A DNA stretch of 64,000 bases from Paenibacillus sp. FSL K6-1330 (GCF_037976825.1 NZ_CP150269.1:579001-643000); one strand, 5' to 3'; positions 44,656-53,320 are shown, counted from the stretch's first letter. The notes: generated by a model not told the origin, from the sequence alone. Translations and numbers: made by a program.

Positions 44656-44669
44656 AGTAAGCGTATACA
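44656..44669 (+). promoter_or_regulatory. Second cre-like site upstream of glpP
   Basis: AGTAAGCGTATACA matches 13 of 14 cre positions, 115 bp before the glpP ATG. Confidence 0.45.
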
Positions 44670-44783
44670 TGATATATCGGAGCCTTGATGAGTGCCGTTA
44701 ACACAGATTTTACATATCGTTAATACTGTCATGATCTTATCGCTTTATCATAAGAGTGTTCGGTAGAAGGGGGACACGCACTT

Positions 44784-45338
44784 ATGGCAGATCAAAGGAC
44801 ACGGCGTCTTCCCGTAATCGCTTCGATTACCAAGCTGGAACAGATCGATGCAGCTGTGAACAGCACGGTGGAGCGTGTGAACCTGATGACAGGCGATATC
44901 ATAAAACTCAGGGATATCGTTAATCGACTTCACTCCTCAGGCAAAAAAGTGTTTGTTCATCTGGAGATGGTAAGCGGCATTGGCCGGGATAATTCGGCTG
45001 TGCAGTATTTGGCGGATTCGTACAAGATCGACGGGATTATTACGACGAAGACGAATACGGTATTGGCTTCGCGCCAAGCGGGCATTAGCTCGATACAGCG
45101 AGTGTTTGCCATTGATACGACAGCTTTAAGAACCGCAGTGAAAATGATCGGACAAGCCCGTCCGGATGAGGTGGAATTAATGCCGGGACTCATACCCCGC
45201 GTGATCCGCGACCTGAAGAAGGAAATTCACTGTCCGCTTATTGTGGGAGGTTTTTTACGAAGCGAGGAAGAAATCGATGAGGCGCTGGCAAATGGTGCAG
45301 ACCTCGTATCTACAGGAGATACGCGTTTTTGGACATAA
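44784..45338 (+). CDS. glpP: GlpP, glycerol-3-phosphate-responsive antiterminator
   Basis: RNA-binding antiterminator (184 aa; the B. subtilis protein has a similar length). It has a TIM-barrel-like fold, with VFVHLEMVSGIGRD, GIITTKTNTVLASRQAG, VELMPGLIPRVI and PLIVGGFLRSEEEI segments typical of the family. With glycerol-3-phosphate it binds leader RNAs and stops termination. Good GAAGGGGGAC site. It lies directly before a Ugp-like importer and GDPD gene, so the leader at 45389-45480 is a likely target. Confidence 0.95.
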   Translation: MADQRTRRLPVIASITKLEQIDAAVNSTVERVNLMTGDIIKLRDIVNRLHSSGKKVFVHLEMVSGIGRDNSAVQYLADSYKIDGIITTKTNTVLASRQAGISSIQRVFAIDTTALRTAVKMIGQARPDEVELMPGLIPRVIRDLKKEIHCPLIVGGFLRSEEEIDEALANGADLVSTGDTRFWT

Positions 45339-45634
45339 GATTCCTGTACGGTTGATGGATTAACTATAATTACATATTTGCTAGGGGTGGAGACGATGAG
45401 ATAACCCGAGTAGCAGCTACTTTAGCTTTTATAGGAGGTGGTGGCTCTTAGGTTGCGCTCTTTTGACGTCTCTATTTTTGTGCGCTTTTTAAGGGGTAGA
45501 CGGATTGATTGGATGGGGGAATCCCCCCCATATTAGGATCCGCGTGCCGTTAAACCGGCCATTTGATGAAGTGGATAGACAGTAGTGATGAAGATGAATG
45601 ATGAATAGATTCGAGAGGGGACAACAGATCATCT
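45339..45634 (+). promoter_or_regulatory. Leader of Ugp-like importer operon
   Basis: A 296-bp leader. GGAGACG (45389-45395) can pair with CGTCTCT (45467-45473), which is followed by ATTTTTG: a candidate terminator with a long loop. Inside it lies GGAGGTGGTGG (45434-45444), a strong ribosome-binding-like sequence with no assigned start. By context this is a candidate GlpP antitermination site; the exact structure is uncertain. Confidence 0.45.
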
Positions 45635-46972
45635 ATGAAAAAGAAATCATGGTTGTTAATGTTACTGACCATATTTATGGTTATTACCACGGCTTGCGGA
45701 GGCGGCGGTGGAAGTGAAAGTGCCGGAGGAGAGGTTTCGCTCGACGATGTGGAAGCTGCTTCGATGGATATGAAGAATGATACAACGCCTGTCAAAATCC
45801 AGTACTGGCATGCCCATGCGGATGCTCAACTGGAAGGCTTGAACTACATGATCGCAGAGTTCCAGAAGAAGTACCCACATATTACGGTAGAACCGGTGTT
45901 CCAAGGCGGCTATCCTGATCTTCACAAAAAATTATCGGCTGCAGTAGCAGCGAACGATGTACCGGCCGTTACTAATGTTGAGGTATCTTCACTCGCTAAC
46001 TTTGCGGATAGCGGCGTTTTTGCCGATCTGGGTCCGTGGATTAAGCGCGACGAAGTGAAGATGGAGGATTTCGCTCAAGGTATGCTGAACGCTTATGCAT
46101 ACAACGGGAAACAATTCGGATTCCCTCTGATCGTCAGCACCAGCGTATTCGTCTACAACAAAACGATGCTGGACGAGCTGGGCGTAGAGCCTCCTGCGAA
46201 ATGGGATGAGATCGAGGATTTCAATGCGAAAGTAACGAAAAAGGAAGGCGACAAAACGACGCGTTATGCTTTCTCTGTTCCAGGCTGGGACACATGGTAC
46301 TATGACCCGTGGAACATTAACGGCGGTGGACAAATTCTGACGGAGGACCTGAGTGCCTCGGCTGTCGAGAATGAGGATTCTCTCCGTTACCTCCAGAATT
46401 TCTACAAGTGGCAAAATGACGGCAGCATGCATATGGGCTTCGGTAAAGGGGCCTCCGATAATATGCGTCAAATGTTCCTGAACGGTGAAATCGCGATGGT
46501 ACAGCATACTTCCGCGATGCTGAAAATGTACCGCGAGAATGCGAACTTCGAGGTTGGCGTATCCTTCATCCCTGGTGATAAAGTACGGACCTCCAACATC
46601 GGCGGTGCGGGGATCGTCATGATGGACGGTGCCGAGGATCTGGAGAAGGAAGCGGCTTGGAAATTCATCGAGTTCATGACTTCGGCGGAGCAAAACATTA
46701 AGTGGGCTGAATCCGTTGGATACCTGCCGACAAGAAAATCCGCAATCGAGTCTGAGGAAGGCGATCAATATTTCGAAAGATGGCCGCAATACAGAGCGGT
46801 ATACGAGCACTTTGACGAAGTGACACCGCGCATGCAGCACCCGGCTTACCCTGAATTCAGCGAAGTTTACAAAGAAGTCGTAGGGGAAATGGTGCTGAAC
46901 AAAAAAGATCCGACACCACTTATGCAGGATGCAGCCAAGAAGATCAACGATATTCTGGCTGACTATGAGTGA
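45635..46972 (+). CDS. Ugp-like ABC importer lipoprotein
   Basis: Family 1 solute-binding protein (445 aa) with lipoprotein signal ending VITTAC, lipidated Cys21. The mature part has VKIQYWHAHADAQLEGLNYMI and FVYNKTMLDELGVEPPAKWDE, closest in style to UgpB (glycerol-3-phosphate and glycerophosphodiester binding). The glpP gene upstream and GDPD gene downstream support that substrate. A GAGAGGGG site lies about 14 bases before the ATG, rather far. The stop overlaps the permease start. Confidence 0.88.
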   Translation: MKKKSWLLMLLTIFMVITTACGGGGGSESAGGEVSLDDVEAASMDMKNDTTPVKIQYWHAHADAQLEGLNYMIAEFQKKYPHITVEPVFQGGYPDLHKKLSAAVAANDVPAVTNVEVSSLANFADSGVFADLGPWIKRDEVKMEDFAQGMLNAYAYNGKQFGFPLIVSTSVFVYNKTMLDELGVEPPAKWDEIEDFNAKVTKKEGDKTTRYAFSVPGWDTWYYDPWNINGGGQILTEDLSASAVENEDSLRYLQNFYKWQNDGSMHMGFGKGASDNMRQMFLNGEIAMVQHTSAMLKMYRENANFEVGVSFIPGDKVRTSNIGGAGIVMMDGAEDLEKEAAWKFIEFMTSAEQNIKWAESVGYLPTRKSAIESEEGDQYFERWPQYRAVYEHFDEVTPRMQHPAYPEFSEVYKEVVGEMVLNKKDPTPLMQDAAKKINDILADYE

Positions 46973-47928
46973 TGCCTATGGAGACCAATAAACATATGAC
47001 AAAGGCGGCGTCCAATCGGGCGACCGCTTCGGTCTCTAAACGGATCTCCCATACGTTGATCGAGAAGTGGAAGGACTTCTCGTTCGCGGTCCCGGCGTTG
47101 TTATTCATGGGCGTGTTCCTGTATTATCCTCTGGGTTATTCCGTGTACATCAGCTTTACGAACTGGAATATGACGCGGCCCATGAAGAAGTTCGTGGGCG
47201 TCGATAACTATACGCGCTTGCTGTCAAACCCGGATTTCTATCACTCCTTGAAGGTCACGTTCTTGTACACCGTTATGGACGTAGTGTTCACGCTTGTCAT
47301 CGGGCTGCTGCTGGCGCTGCTGCTCAACGTGTCATCCTCACGGTTGTTCGGTTTCATGCGCGGCGTAATCTTCATGCCGTATTATGTCTCGATGGTTGTC
47401 GCCGCCATGGTATTTACCTGGATTTACAACGGGCAATATGGGCTGCTGAATTCCATTGTCTCCTGGTTCGGCATGGAACCGGTCGAATGGCTGACCAACC
47501 CTTCGACGGCATTGCCGGCGCTGGTTGCCGTTTCGGTCTGGAAGGGCGTCGGTTTTGCGATGATCCTCTTTATCGCGGGCATGCGCGGGATTCCGGCCGA
47601 GTATTATGAGGCGGCTTCGATTGATGGAGCCAGCAAGTTCCGGCAGTTCCGCAACATTACGCTGCCGCTCTTGTCGCCTATGACACTGTTTCTTGTCATC
47701 ACGAGCTTTATCTCCTCCATGCAGGTGTTCCAGTCCATCGACGTCATGACGGACGGCGGCCCGCTCAAGGCAACAAACGCGATTGTGTACTGGATCTATA
47801 CGATGGCCTTTGATGAATTCAAAACAGGAAGAGCCTCGGCGCTTGTCATGATTCTGTTTGTAATCATATTGCTGTTAACATTGGTACAATGGGTGGTCAG
47901 CAGGAAGAAGGTGCACTATGAAGGATAA
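46972..47928 (+). CDS. Ugp-like ABC importer permease (UgpA type)
   Basis: Permease (318 aa), six helices after a 40-residue cytoplasmic N-terminus, coupling motif EYYEAASIDGASKFRQFRNI at about 205-225. Starts at GTG 46969, ATG 46972 or ATG 46978 are all possible; 46972 gives a TGATG overlap with the binding-protein stop. Partner of the next permease. Confidence 0.9.
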   Translation: MPMETNKHMTKAASNRATASVSKRISHTLIEKWKDFSFAVPALLFMGVFLYYPLGYSVYISFTNWNMTRPMKKFVGVDNYTRLLSNPDFYHSLKVTFLYTVMDVVFTLVIGLLLALLLNVSSSRLFGFMRGVIFMPYYVSMVVAAMVFTWIYNGQYGLLNSIVSWFGMEPVEWLTNPSTALPALVAVSVWKGVGFAMILFIAGMRGIPAEYYEAASIDGASKFRQFRNITLPLLSPMTLFLVITSFISSMQVFQSIDVMTDGGPLKATNAIVYWIYTMAFDEFKTGRASALVMILFVIILLLTLVQWVVSRKKVHYEG

Positions 47929-48778
47929 TTATATGGCTGGGTCCGCCAAGTACCGAAAGACCATGATGGCGTTCCGTATCATCGGAGCCGTGATCGTGAC
48001 GCTCGTCATGTTCTTTCCGGTGTATTGGCTGCTGATCAGCGCGCTCAAGACACAGTCTGAGATGCGGATGGCCGTACCTACATTCTGGCCGGAAACCTTT
48101 GCCTGGCAGAACTTTGCCGAAGCCTTCCGGGTTATCCCATATGCGCGATTTTTCGGCAATACGCTGCTGATGGCGGTCGGAACGATTATTCTGCAGCTGA
48201 ACGTGGCGCTTATGGCGGCGTATGCATTTGCGAAGGGGAAGTTCTGGGGACGGGACGCTCTATTCTTGCTCGTTCTCGCCGCATTGATCGTACCGGAGCA
48301 GGTTATTTTCGTTCCGGTATACGTCATGATGTCCAAGCTGGATTGGCTGAATACGTTCTGGGCGCTCATCGTGCCCCACGGGGCTTCCGCCTACGCGATA
48401 TTCCTGCTCAGGCAGGCGTTCAAATCGATTAACAACGACGTGCTGGAAGCGGCGCGGGTGGATGGAGCCGGTCGTTTCTCCATACTGTACAAGCTTTTAT
48501 TCCCGATGGCGATGCCGACGATCGTTACCATGGGCGTGTTGATCTTCATCTCGTCCTGGAACTCGTATTTCTGGCCGCTAATCATGACTAATAACAACGA
48601 CATGCGCGTGCTAACGGTAGGTATTGCGATGCTGAGGGACTCCATTGCCGGAAATGAAGCCATGTTCTTCAATGTCATTATGGCGTCCAGCGTCATGGCG
48701 ATTATCCCGATCGTGCTGGTCTTTACGGTCATGCAGAAGCATATCGTGGCCGCGATGGCGAATTCGACGTTTAAATAA
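47918..48778 (+). CDS. Ugp-like ABC importer permease (UgpE type)
   Basis: Second permease (286 aa), six helices, coupling motif DVLEAARVDGAGRFSILYKL at about 175-195. It overlaps the previous gene by 11 bp. No UgpC-type ATPase follows, so an ATPase from elsewhere is presumed. A hairpin follows at 48807. Confidence 0.9.
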   Translation: MKDNYMAGSAKYRKTMMAFRIIGAVIVTLVMFFPVYWLLISALKTQSEMRMAVPTFWPETFAWQNFAEAFRVIPYARFFGNTLLMAVGTIILQLNVALMAAYAFAKGKFWGRDALFLLVLAALIVPEQVIFVPVYVMMSKLDWLNTFWALIVPHGASAYAIFLLRQAFKSINNDVLEAARVDGAGRFSILYKLLFPMAMPTIVTMGVLIFISSWNSYFWPLIMTNNNDMRVLTVGIAMLRDSIAGNEAMFFNVIMASSVMAIIPIVLVFTVMQKHIVAAMANSTFK

Positions 48779-48806
48779 CCGCATAACCGGATGAAGCAGG
48801 TATTCT

Positions 48807-48859
48807 AGACGGTATGGAAACGGTGGTCAAGGATACACCGCCATGCCGTCTCTCTGTTT
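48807..48859 (+). terminator. Hairpin between importer and GDPD genes
   Basis: AGACGGTATGG pairs with CCATGCCGTCT (one G-T), with an inner CGGTG/CACCG stem, followed by CTCTGTTTT. Probably a partial terminator. Confidence 0.6.
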
Positions 48860-49026
48860 TCTCCCGAAGGTTATGATCCGCTGCAGACAGCAGGGATCGG
48901 AAGGTTCATGGCGAACAGTCCTATAGAGCTTCAAATGGCATCCCGATTACGTAACTCAGTCCGTTAACGTACGGTATTGGCCGTGATCGAGGCCATCAAT
49001 CGACTTAAGTTTGGAGGGAATGGTAC

Positions 49027-49746
49027 ATGGAAGTACGGGGATTGGCTCATAGAGGGTATCCGCTGAAATACCCGGAGAACACGATGCTGGGCTTTCGGAA
49101 AGCGCTGGAGCTTGGTTTCTCGCACCTGGAGCTGGATGTCCAGCTGACGAAGGACGGCGTGCCTGTTGTGATCCATGATCCAACGGTAAACCGGACGACC
49201 AACGGAACAGGGACAATCAATGCCTTCACGCTGGATGAAATACGCAAGCTGGATGCAGGTTCAGGAGAGGTCATTCCCACGCTGGAGGAAGCTCTGCGCT
49301 TTGCCAAGGATCGGATGATCGTTGACATTGAGCTGAAGCAGATGGGGGATACCTATCCCGGCCTGGAACAAAAGGTTGTTGACGTGATCAAGGATACAGG
49401 CATGGAGAAGCAGGTATTCCTCACCTCCTTCGATCATTATTCCATTGAACGAGCACGTTCCCTGGACCCTGAAATCGAGCTGGGCCTGGTGATATATGGA
49501 GCTACGCCATCGGTATTCCCTTACCTGGAGGAGATCGGCGCTCGTTATGTGTCCGTTAAATATGTTTACGTGACCCCTTCATTTATGGAGGAAGCGCGCA
49601 AGCGGGGGGTTCAGCTCATTGTCTGGACGCCGGATGATGAGGCTGTACTGGAATCTCTTGCCCAATACCCTGAGCTCTTGATCGTTACGAACAATCTGGA
49701 GGGCTGGGCCAGAGTATACAAGGAGAAGATTGCGCTGAACGCGTAA
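49027..49746 (+). CDS. Glycerophosphodiester phosphodiesterase
   Basis: Cytoplasmic GDPD-family enzyme (239 aa, no signal peptide; UgpQ-like) cutting glycerophosphodiesters to glycerol-3-phosphate and an alcohol. Active-site elements: His8-Arg9 in LAHRGY, Glu35 and Asp37 in LELDVQLTKDG, and His50 in VVIHD. GGAGGG before the ATG. After the Ugp-like importer, it would process imported head groups and yield the GlpP ligand. Confidence 0.93.
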   Translation: MEVRGLAHRGYPLKYPENTMLGFRKALELGFSHLELDVQLTKDGVPVVIHDPTVNRTTNGTGTINAFTLDEIRKLDAGSGEVIPTLEEALRFAKDRMIVDIELKQMGDTYPGLEQKVVDVIKDTGMEKQVFLTSFDHYSIERARSLDPEIELGLVIYGATPSVFPYLEEIGARYVSVKYVYVTPSFMEEARKRGVQLIVWTPDDEAVLESLAQYPELLIVTNNLEGWARVYKEKIALNA

Positions 49747-49783
49747 CGGCTCACGAAGCCGACGTGCGTGAATACTAATATCG

Positions 49784-49826
49784 AAGGATCTGTCCTAAGT
49801 TGCGGCGTAGGGCGGATCCTTTTTTT
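49784..49826 (+). terminator. Rho-independent terminator
   Basis: AAGGATC..TCCTA pairs with TAGGG..GATCCTT and is followed by TTTTTT. Ends the glycerophosphodiester operon. Confidence 0.8.
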
Positions 49827-49939
49827 GTGAAGAAGATAACAACCCATAATTCTATGTGTGTCCACTGCATGACCCAGCGGATTCGTACCATGGACGGCAT
49901 CGATTTTTCTTTTATTGAAAATTTAATGAAAATTTTCAG

Positions 49940-49968
49940 TTGACCTGCGGACAATTGTCCGTTACAAT
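49940..49968 (+). promoter_or_regulatory. Promoter of multidrug exporter operon
   Basis: TTGACC (-35, 49940-49945) and TACAAT (-10, 49963-49968) with a 17-bp spacer. An operator palindrome fills the spacer. Confidence 0.8.
49948..49961. promoter_or_regulatory. Operator O1, TetR-type palindrome
   Basis: CGGACAATTGTCCG is a perfect 14-bp palindrome between -35 and -10. Binding here would block RNA polymerase. Confidence 0.8.
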
Positions 49969-49982
49969 AAAAAACGCATTAC

Positions 49983-49996
49983 CGGACAATTGTCCG
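49983..49996. promoter_or_regulatory. Operator O2, identical palindrome
   Basis: A second perfect CGGACAATTGTCCG, 35 bp (centre to centre) downstream of O1, just after the expected transcription start. Confidence 0.8.
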
Positions 49997-50025
49997 TGTA
50001 TACAGAGATAAGGGAGGATAAGCTC

Positions 50026-51480
50026 TTGGATATGGGAGTGGGGCCAAGTTCGGCCAAGATTGATTTAAGCAAAATAAAGAGAGGGCCGATTGTTGCCGCG
50101 CTGATTATTGGCGCGTTCGTTTCCATCTTGAATGAGACACTGCTGAACATCGCTTTCCCAAGCTTGATGGAGCAGTTTGGTATTGGAGAGTCGACGGTGC
50201 AGTGGCTTTCAACATCCTATATGCTGGTTGTCGGTATTCTGGTGCCAGTCACGGCGCTGCTGCAGCTGTGGTTCACGACAAGACAGATGTTTATAGGCGC
50301 CATGACGCTATTTCTTATAGGTACGATTATTTGCGGCTTTTCACCGGTATTTGGGGTGCTGCTGGTAGGGCGTATCCTGCAAGCGGTCGGAACGGGGCTT
50401 ATGCTGCCGGTTCTGATGAACACGATACTTAGTATTTATCCGCCTCAGAATCGTGGAGCCGCCATGGGGATGATCGGTCTTGTCATCATGACTGCCCCGG
50501 CGATCGGACCGACGCTGTCCGGCTTGATCGTGGACGCGCTGAACTGGCGCTGGTTGTTCTATCTGGTCATTCCGCTTGCTGCGTTCTCCATTGCATTTGC
50601 AGCGGTTTTCCTTAAGAACGTATCGATCCTGACCAAGCCGAAGGTTGATTATATCTCGATTATTCTGTCTACTATCGGTTTTGGGGGTATCGTATATGGA
50701 TTCAGCAGTGCCGGAGAAGGCACTTGGTCTGATCCGAAGGTAGTATGGTGCATTACGGCAGGGGCTATCAGCTTGCTGCTCTTCGTATGGCGCCAACTGA
50801 AGATGAAGGAACCGATGCTGGATCTGCGTACCTTCAAATTTCCGATGTTCTCGCTCGTAACCGTGCTGATGCTGGTGCTGATGATGAGCATGTTCTCCAC
50901 TATGATCATGCTGCCATTGTTCCTGCAGAACGCACTGGGCTTAACTGCGCTTGCAGCTGGCCTTGTCATGATGCCAGGCGGTATCATCAACGGATTGATG
51001 GCGCCGATTACAGGAAAGCTATTCGATAAATTCGGACCGAGAGTTCTGATTATCCCAGGTCTTGCTCTCTTGAGCGTCGCCATTTTCCTGTTCTCGCGCA
51101 TCGACTCTTCATGGACCGGTGGTTATGTCATCTTCCTTCATGTTATGATGATGATAGGGATTTCGATGGTTATGATGCCGGCCCAGACTACAGCGTTGAA
51201 TCAGCTGCCGCGATTGCTGTATCCGCATGGAACAGCCATCATGAATACACTGCAGCAGGTAGCAGGAGCCGTAGGTATGGCGCTCTTTATCAGCATCATG
51301 ACAGCAGGTGCTAAAAATTACGTTGAAACAACCGGGGATCTCAATCCGGTAGAGAGCATGGTTGCCGGTCTTCATAATGCTTTTGTAATCGGACTTGTTC
51401 TTGCAATCATCGCTTTAGTACTGGGCTTATTTGTTAAACGTACAACTTCACCCGTTGAAGAAGAACAGTCTGCTGCATAA
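50026..51480 (+). CDS. DHA2-type MFS multidrug exporter (EmrB/QacA)
   Basis: Drug:H+ antiporter (484 aa) with 14 predicted helices. Motifs include NETLLNIAFPSLMEQFGI at helix 1, QWLSTSYMLVVGILVPVTALL, and the antiporter motif C GLVIMTAPAIGPTLSGLI. GGAGG (50013-50017) points to TTG 50026 at 8 bases; ATG 50032 and the upstream frame from 49990 (which overlaps O2) are less likely. Promoter and two operators precede it; the TetR regulator follows. Substrates are probably lipophilic drugs or dyes. Confidence 0.92.
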   Translation: MDMGVGPSSAKIDLSKIKRGPIVAALIIGAFVSILNETLLNIAFPSLMEQFGIGESTVQWLSTSYMLVVGILVPVTALLQLWFTTRQMFIGAMTLFLIGTIICGFSPVFGVLLVGRILQAVGTGLMLPVLMNTILSIYPPQNRGAAMGMIGLVIMTAPAIGPTLSGLIVDALNWRWLFYLVIPLAAFSIAFAAVFLKNVSILTKPKVDYISIILSTIGFGGIVYGFSSAGEGTWSDPKVVWCITAGAISLLLFVWRQLKMKEPMLDLRTFKFPMFSLVTVLMLVLMMSMFSTMIMLPLFLQNALGLTALAAGLVMMPGGIINGLMAPITGKLFDKFGPRVLIIPGLALLSVAIFLFSRIDSSWTGGYVIFLHVMMMIGISMVMMPAQTTALNQLPRLLYPHGTAIMNTLQQVAGAVGMALFISIMTAGAKNYVETTGDLNPVESMVAGLHNAFVIGLVLAIIALVLGLFVKRTTSPVEEEQSAA

Positions 51481-51517
51481 GGTTCCCGTGTGTTCAAATT
51501 AGAAAGGGATGCGTGCA

Positions 51518-52108
51518 TTGCCGAAAGAGAATGACGAGTTGGGTCAAAAGATTTTGGATACGGCTCAGGCTTTATTTAATAAATACGGAGTCGAGGACGT
51601 CTCCATGCATCAAGTGGCGAAAACGGCTGGGATCGGGCAAGGCACCTTGTACCGCCGTTACCCCAGCAAGAGCAAGATTTGCTTCACGTTGATGGAAGCC
51701 AAGATCGATCGGTTTATGGAGGGGCTGGACGTTTACCTTCAGAGCAGCGAAGGTGAACCGGTGGCTCATCGGCTGCGGACGGTGATGACAAAGGTCATTC
51801 TGCATTTCAATGAAGATTTGGAGTGGCTAAGGGTGATGCTGACCTCTGACCGTCTGGAGGAAACCAAGAACATTATGTGCGAGAACCCGCCCTTCACGTT
51901 TTTACGGTTTCAGATTAAGCGCCTGCTGGAGCGTGCGGCGGAGCAGGGAGTACTGATGCCGCTTGACCCTCAGTTTACCTCTGTGATGCTCGCATCTCTG
52001 CCGCGCGCGGATATCATTCTCTACATGCGTGATATGGGATACAGCGCGGAGCAGATTGCGGAGGAATATTGCAGAAGCTTTGTTGACCCGCTATTTATCC
52101 ATCGCTAA
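51518..52108 (+). CDS. TetR family repressor of the exporter
   Basis: TetR regulator (196 aa). The N-terminal helix-turn-helix (about 10-55) reads ALFNKYGVEDVSMHQVAKTAG, GQGTLYRRYPSKSKI. The C-terminal ligand domain is helical. AGAAAGGGA lies about 8-10 bases before TTG 51518; an ATG at 51509 touches the binding site, so the TTG is preferred. Co-transcribed with the exporter. It is the natural candidate for binding the two CGGACAATTGTCCG operators and thus repressing both genes. Confidence 0.9.
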   Translation: MPKENDELGQKILDTAQALFNKYGVEDVSMHQVAKTAGIGQGTLYRRYPSKSKICFTLMEAKIDRFMEGLDVYLQSSEGEPVAHRLRTVMTKVILHFNEDLEWLRVMLTSDRLEETKNIMCENPPFTFLRFQIKRLLERAAEQGVLMPLDPQFTSVMLASLPRADIILYMRDMGYSAEQIAEEYCRSFVDPLFIHR

Positions 52109-52119
52109 GTCAGATAAAG

Positions 52120-52166
52120 AGGCCGTTTCGGAAGACTTGATAAGTCTATCCCGGAACGGCCTTTCT
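52120..52166 (+). terminator. Rho-independent terminator
   Basis: AGGCCGTTTCGG pairs with CCGGAACGGCCT, with an inner GACTT/AAGTC stem, then CTTTCT. Ends the exporter/TetR operon. Confidence 0.8.
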
Positions 52167-52274
52167 GCGTACTATCTTGCACATTCGCTTATCATTTCAT
52201 TGCAACATTTGGCTAATACGCCCGTCAGTATAGTAGTACATGATAATTTAAGGCACCTAGAAAGGATGATGAGC

Positions 52275-53306
52275 ATGAATAAACAATGGAAGAAGCAAGC
52301 GGCGACATTGATGGTTGCGGCCATCGCTGTCTCTGGTGGCGCAGCGGCTTATGCAGCACCCCAGGCTGGAGGCAACCAGGAACAACAACCGGTCGTGATA
52401 TCGGCTGTAATTGATTATGGGGTTCTGGTTAACGGTAAGAAAGTGGCTGGCGCCGGTTATATGAACGCCGATGCGAAGCAGGTCATGATCCCGCTGCGGA
52501 GCGTATCCGAGGCGCTCGGATTTGAACTGGGCTGGAATCAACAGGACCGCTCTGCGGAGCTGACTAAACCGGGATCCCCGATCTGGACCCTCGTGCAAAC
52601 GGGGAAAGACCAGTATACGGTTAACAAAATGTACAAGTCCCTCGGCGCTGCGCCAGTAAATGTGAAGGGCACGCTTTATGTTCCGGCTAATTTCTTCAGC
52701 GAAGTGCTCCAAGCTAACGTATCGGTTGATGGCACTAAGGTGAGCATCTCGTCCGAAGAAGATGTTAAGAAAGAAACCGTCGTGGGAACCATCACGGAAG
52801 TTATCAATCATGAGGATCGCAAAGCCGTTCACATTAACGGCACGGGTACCGAAGGGATCGTACTGAACGTGGATGAGAACACCGTCATCCGTGATGCGGA
52901 AGGCAAGAAGATCGAGCTTAAGGATCTTGCAAAAGACATGAAGATTGAAGCGGTTCACAGCATGGCGATGACCATGAGCCTGCCTCCTCAGACCTATGCA
53001 TTTGAAATCAGCGTTAAATTGGACAAGGAAGAGACGGACCAGCTCGCTACAGCTGGTGTCATCACGGATATCAATGCCGATGGCGGTAACCTGCGTGTTA
53101 CGATCAAGGGAAAAGGACTAACGGAACAATCGCCGAGCGAAGTGATCCTGAATCTGACACCCGAGACGGTCGTCGTGAATAAAGACGGTAAAACCTTGAA
53201 AGCTACCGAATTGACCGACGACGCGGAGATTATCGGTTATTACAGCCCCGTGCTGACCAAGAGCCTGCCTCCGATCGGCAATGCCATTAAAATCGTTCTT
53301 CAATAA
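52275..53306 (+). CDS. Copper amine oxidase N-terminal domain protein, secreted
   Basis: Secreted protein (343 aa) with signal peptide about 1-27 (ending AAYA). A copper-amine-oxidase N-terminal-like domain follows (about 45-165: VLVNGKKV, MIPLRSVSEALGFELGWNQQDRSAEL, LYVPANFFSEVL), a cell-surface domain very common in Paenibacillus. About 165-343 are beta-rich repeats with two similar halves (VGTITEVI...AFEISVKL and AGVITDIN...GNAIKIVL), each ending with an (M/S)SLPP or SLPP segment. ATG 52275 follows AGGATG; ATGs at 52266 and 52269 are inside the site. The function is unknown; a copper site is not evident. Confidence 0.85.
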   Translation: MNKQWKKQAATLMVAAIAVSGGAAAYAAPQAGGNQEQQPVVISAVIDYGVLVNGKKVAGAGYMNADAKQVMIPLRSVSEALGFELGWNQQDRSAELTKPGSPIWTLVQTGKDQYTVNKMYKSLGAAPVNVKGTLYVPANFFSEVLQANVSVDGTKVSISSEEDVKKETVVGTITEVINHEDRKAVHINGTGTEGIVLNVDENTVIRDAEGKKIELKDLAKDMKIEAVHSMAMTMSLPPQTYAFEISVKLDKEETDQLATAGVITDINADGGNLRVTIKGKGLTEQSPSEVILNLTPETVVVNKDGKTLKATELTDDAEIIGYYSPVLTKSLPPIGNAIKIVLQ

Positions 53307-53320
53307 GTCACAAACACAAC

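Larger units (their letters stand above)
44150..44783. other. Intergenic region, 634 bp
   Basis: Contains a hairpin after the GH87 gene (44237-44282) and two cre-like boxes (44557-44570 and 44656-44669) before glpP. The rest is AT-rich. No gene seen. Confidence 0.5.

Noticed and set aside
45389..45480. Known riboswitch in the Ugp leader
   Set aside because: I compared by eye with THF, fluoride, guanidine and c-di-AMP riboswitch cores and found no convincing match. A GlpP site fits the context better.
45453..45536. Small open frame (TTG start) in the leader of the Ugp-like operon
   Set aside because: The GGAGG is about 14 bases from the TTG, too far for a good start, and the peptide has no special character. 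Kept only as part of the leader description.
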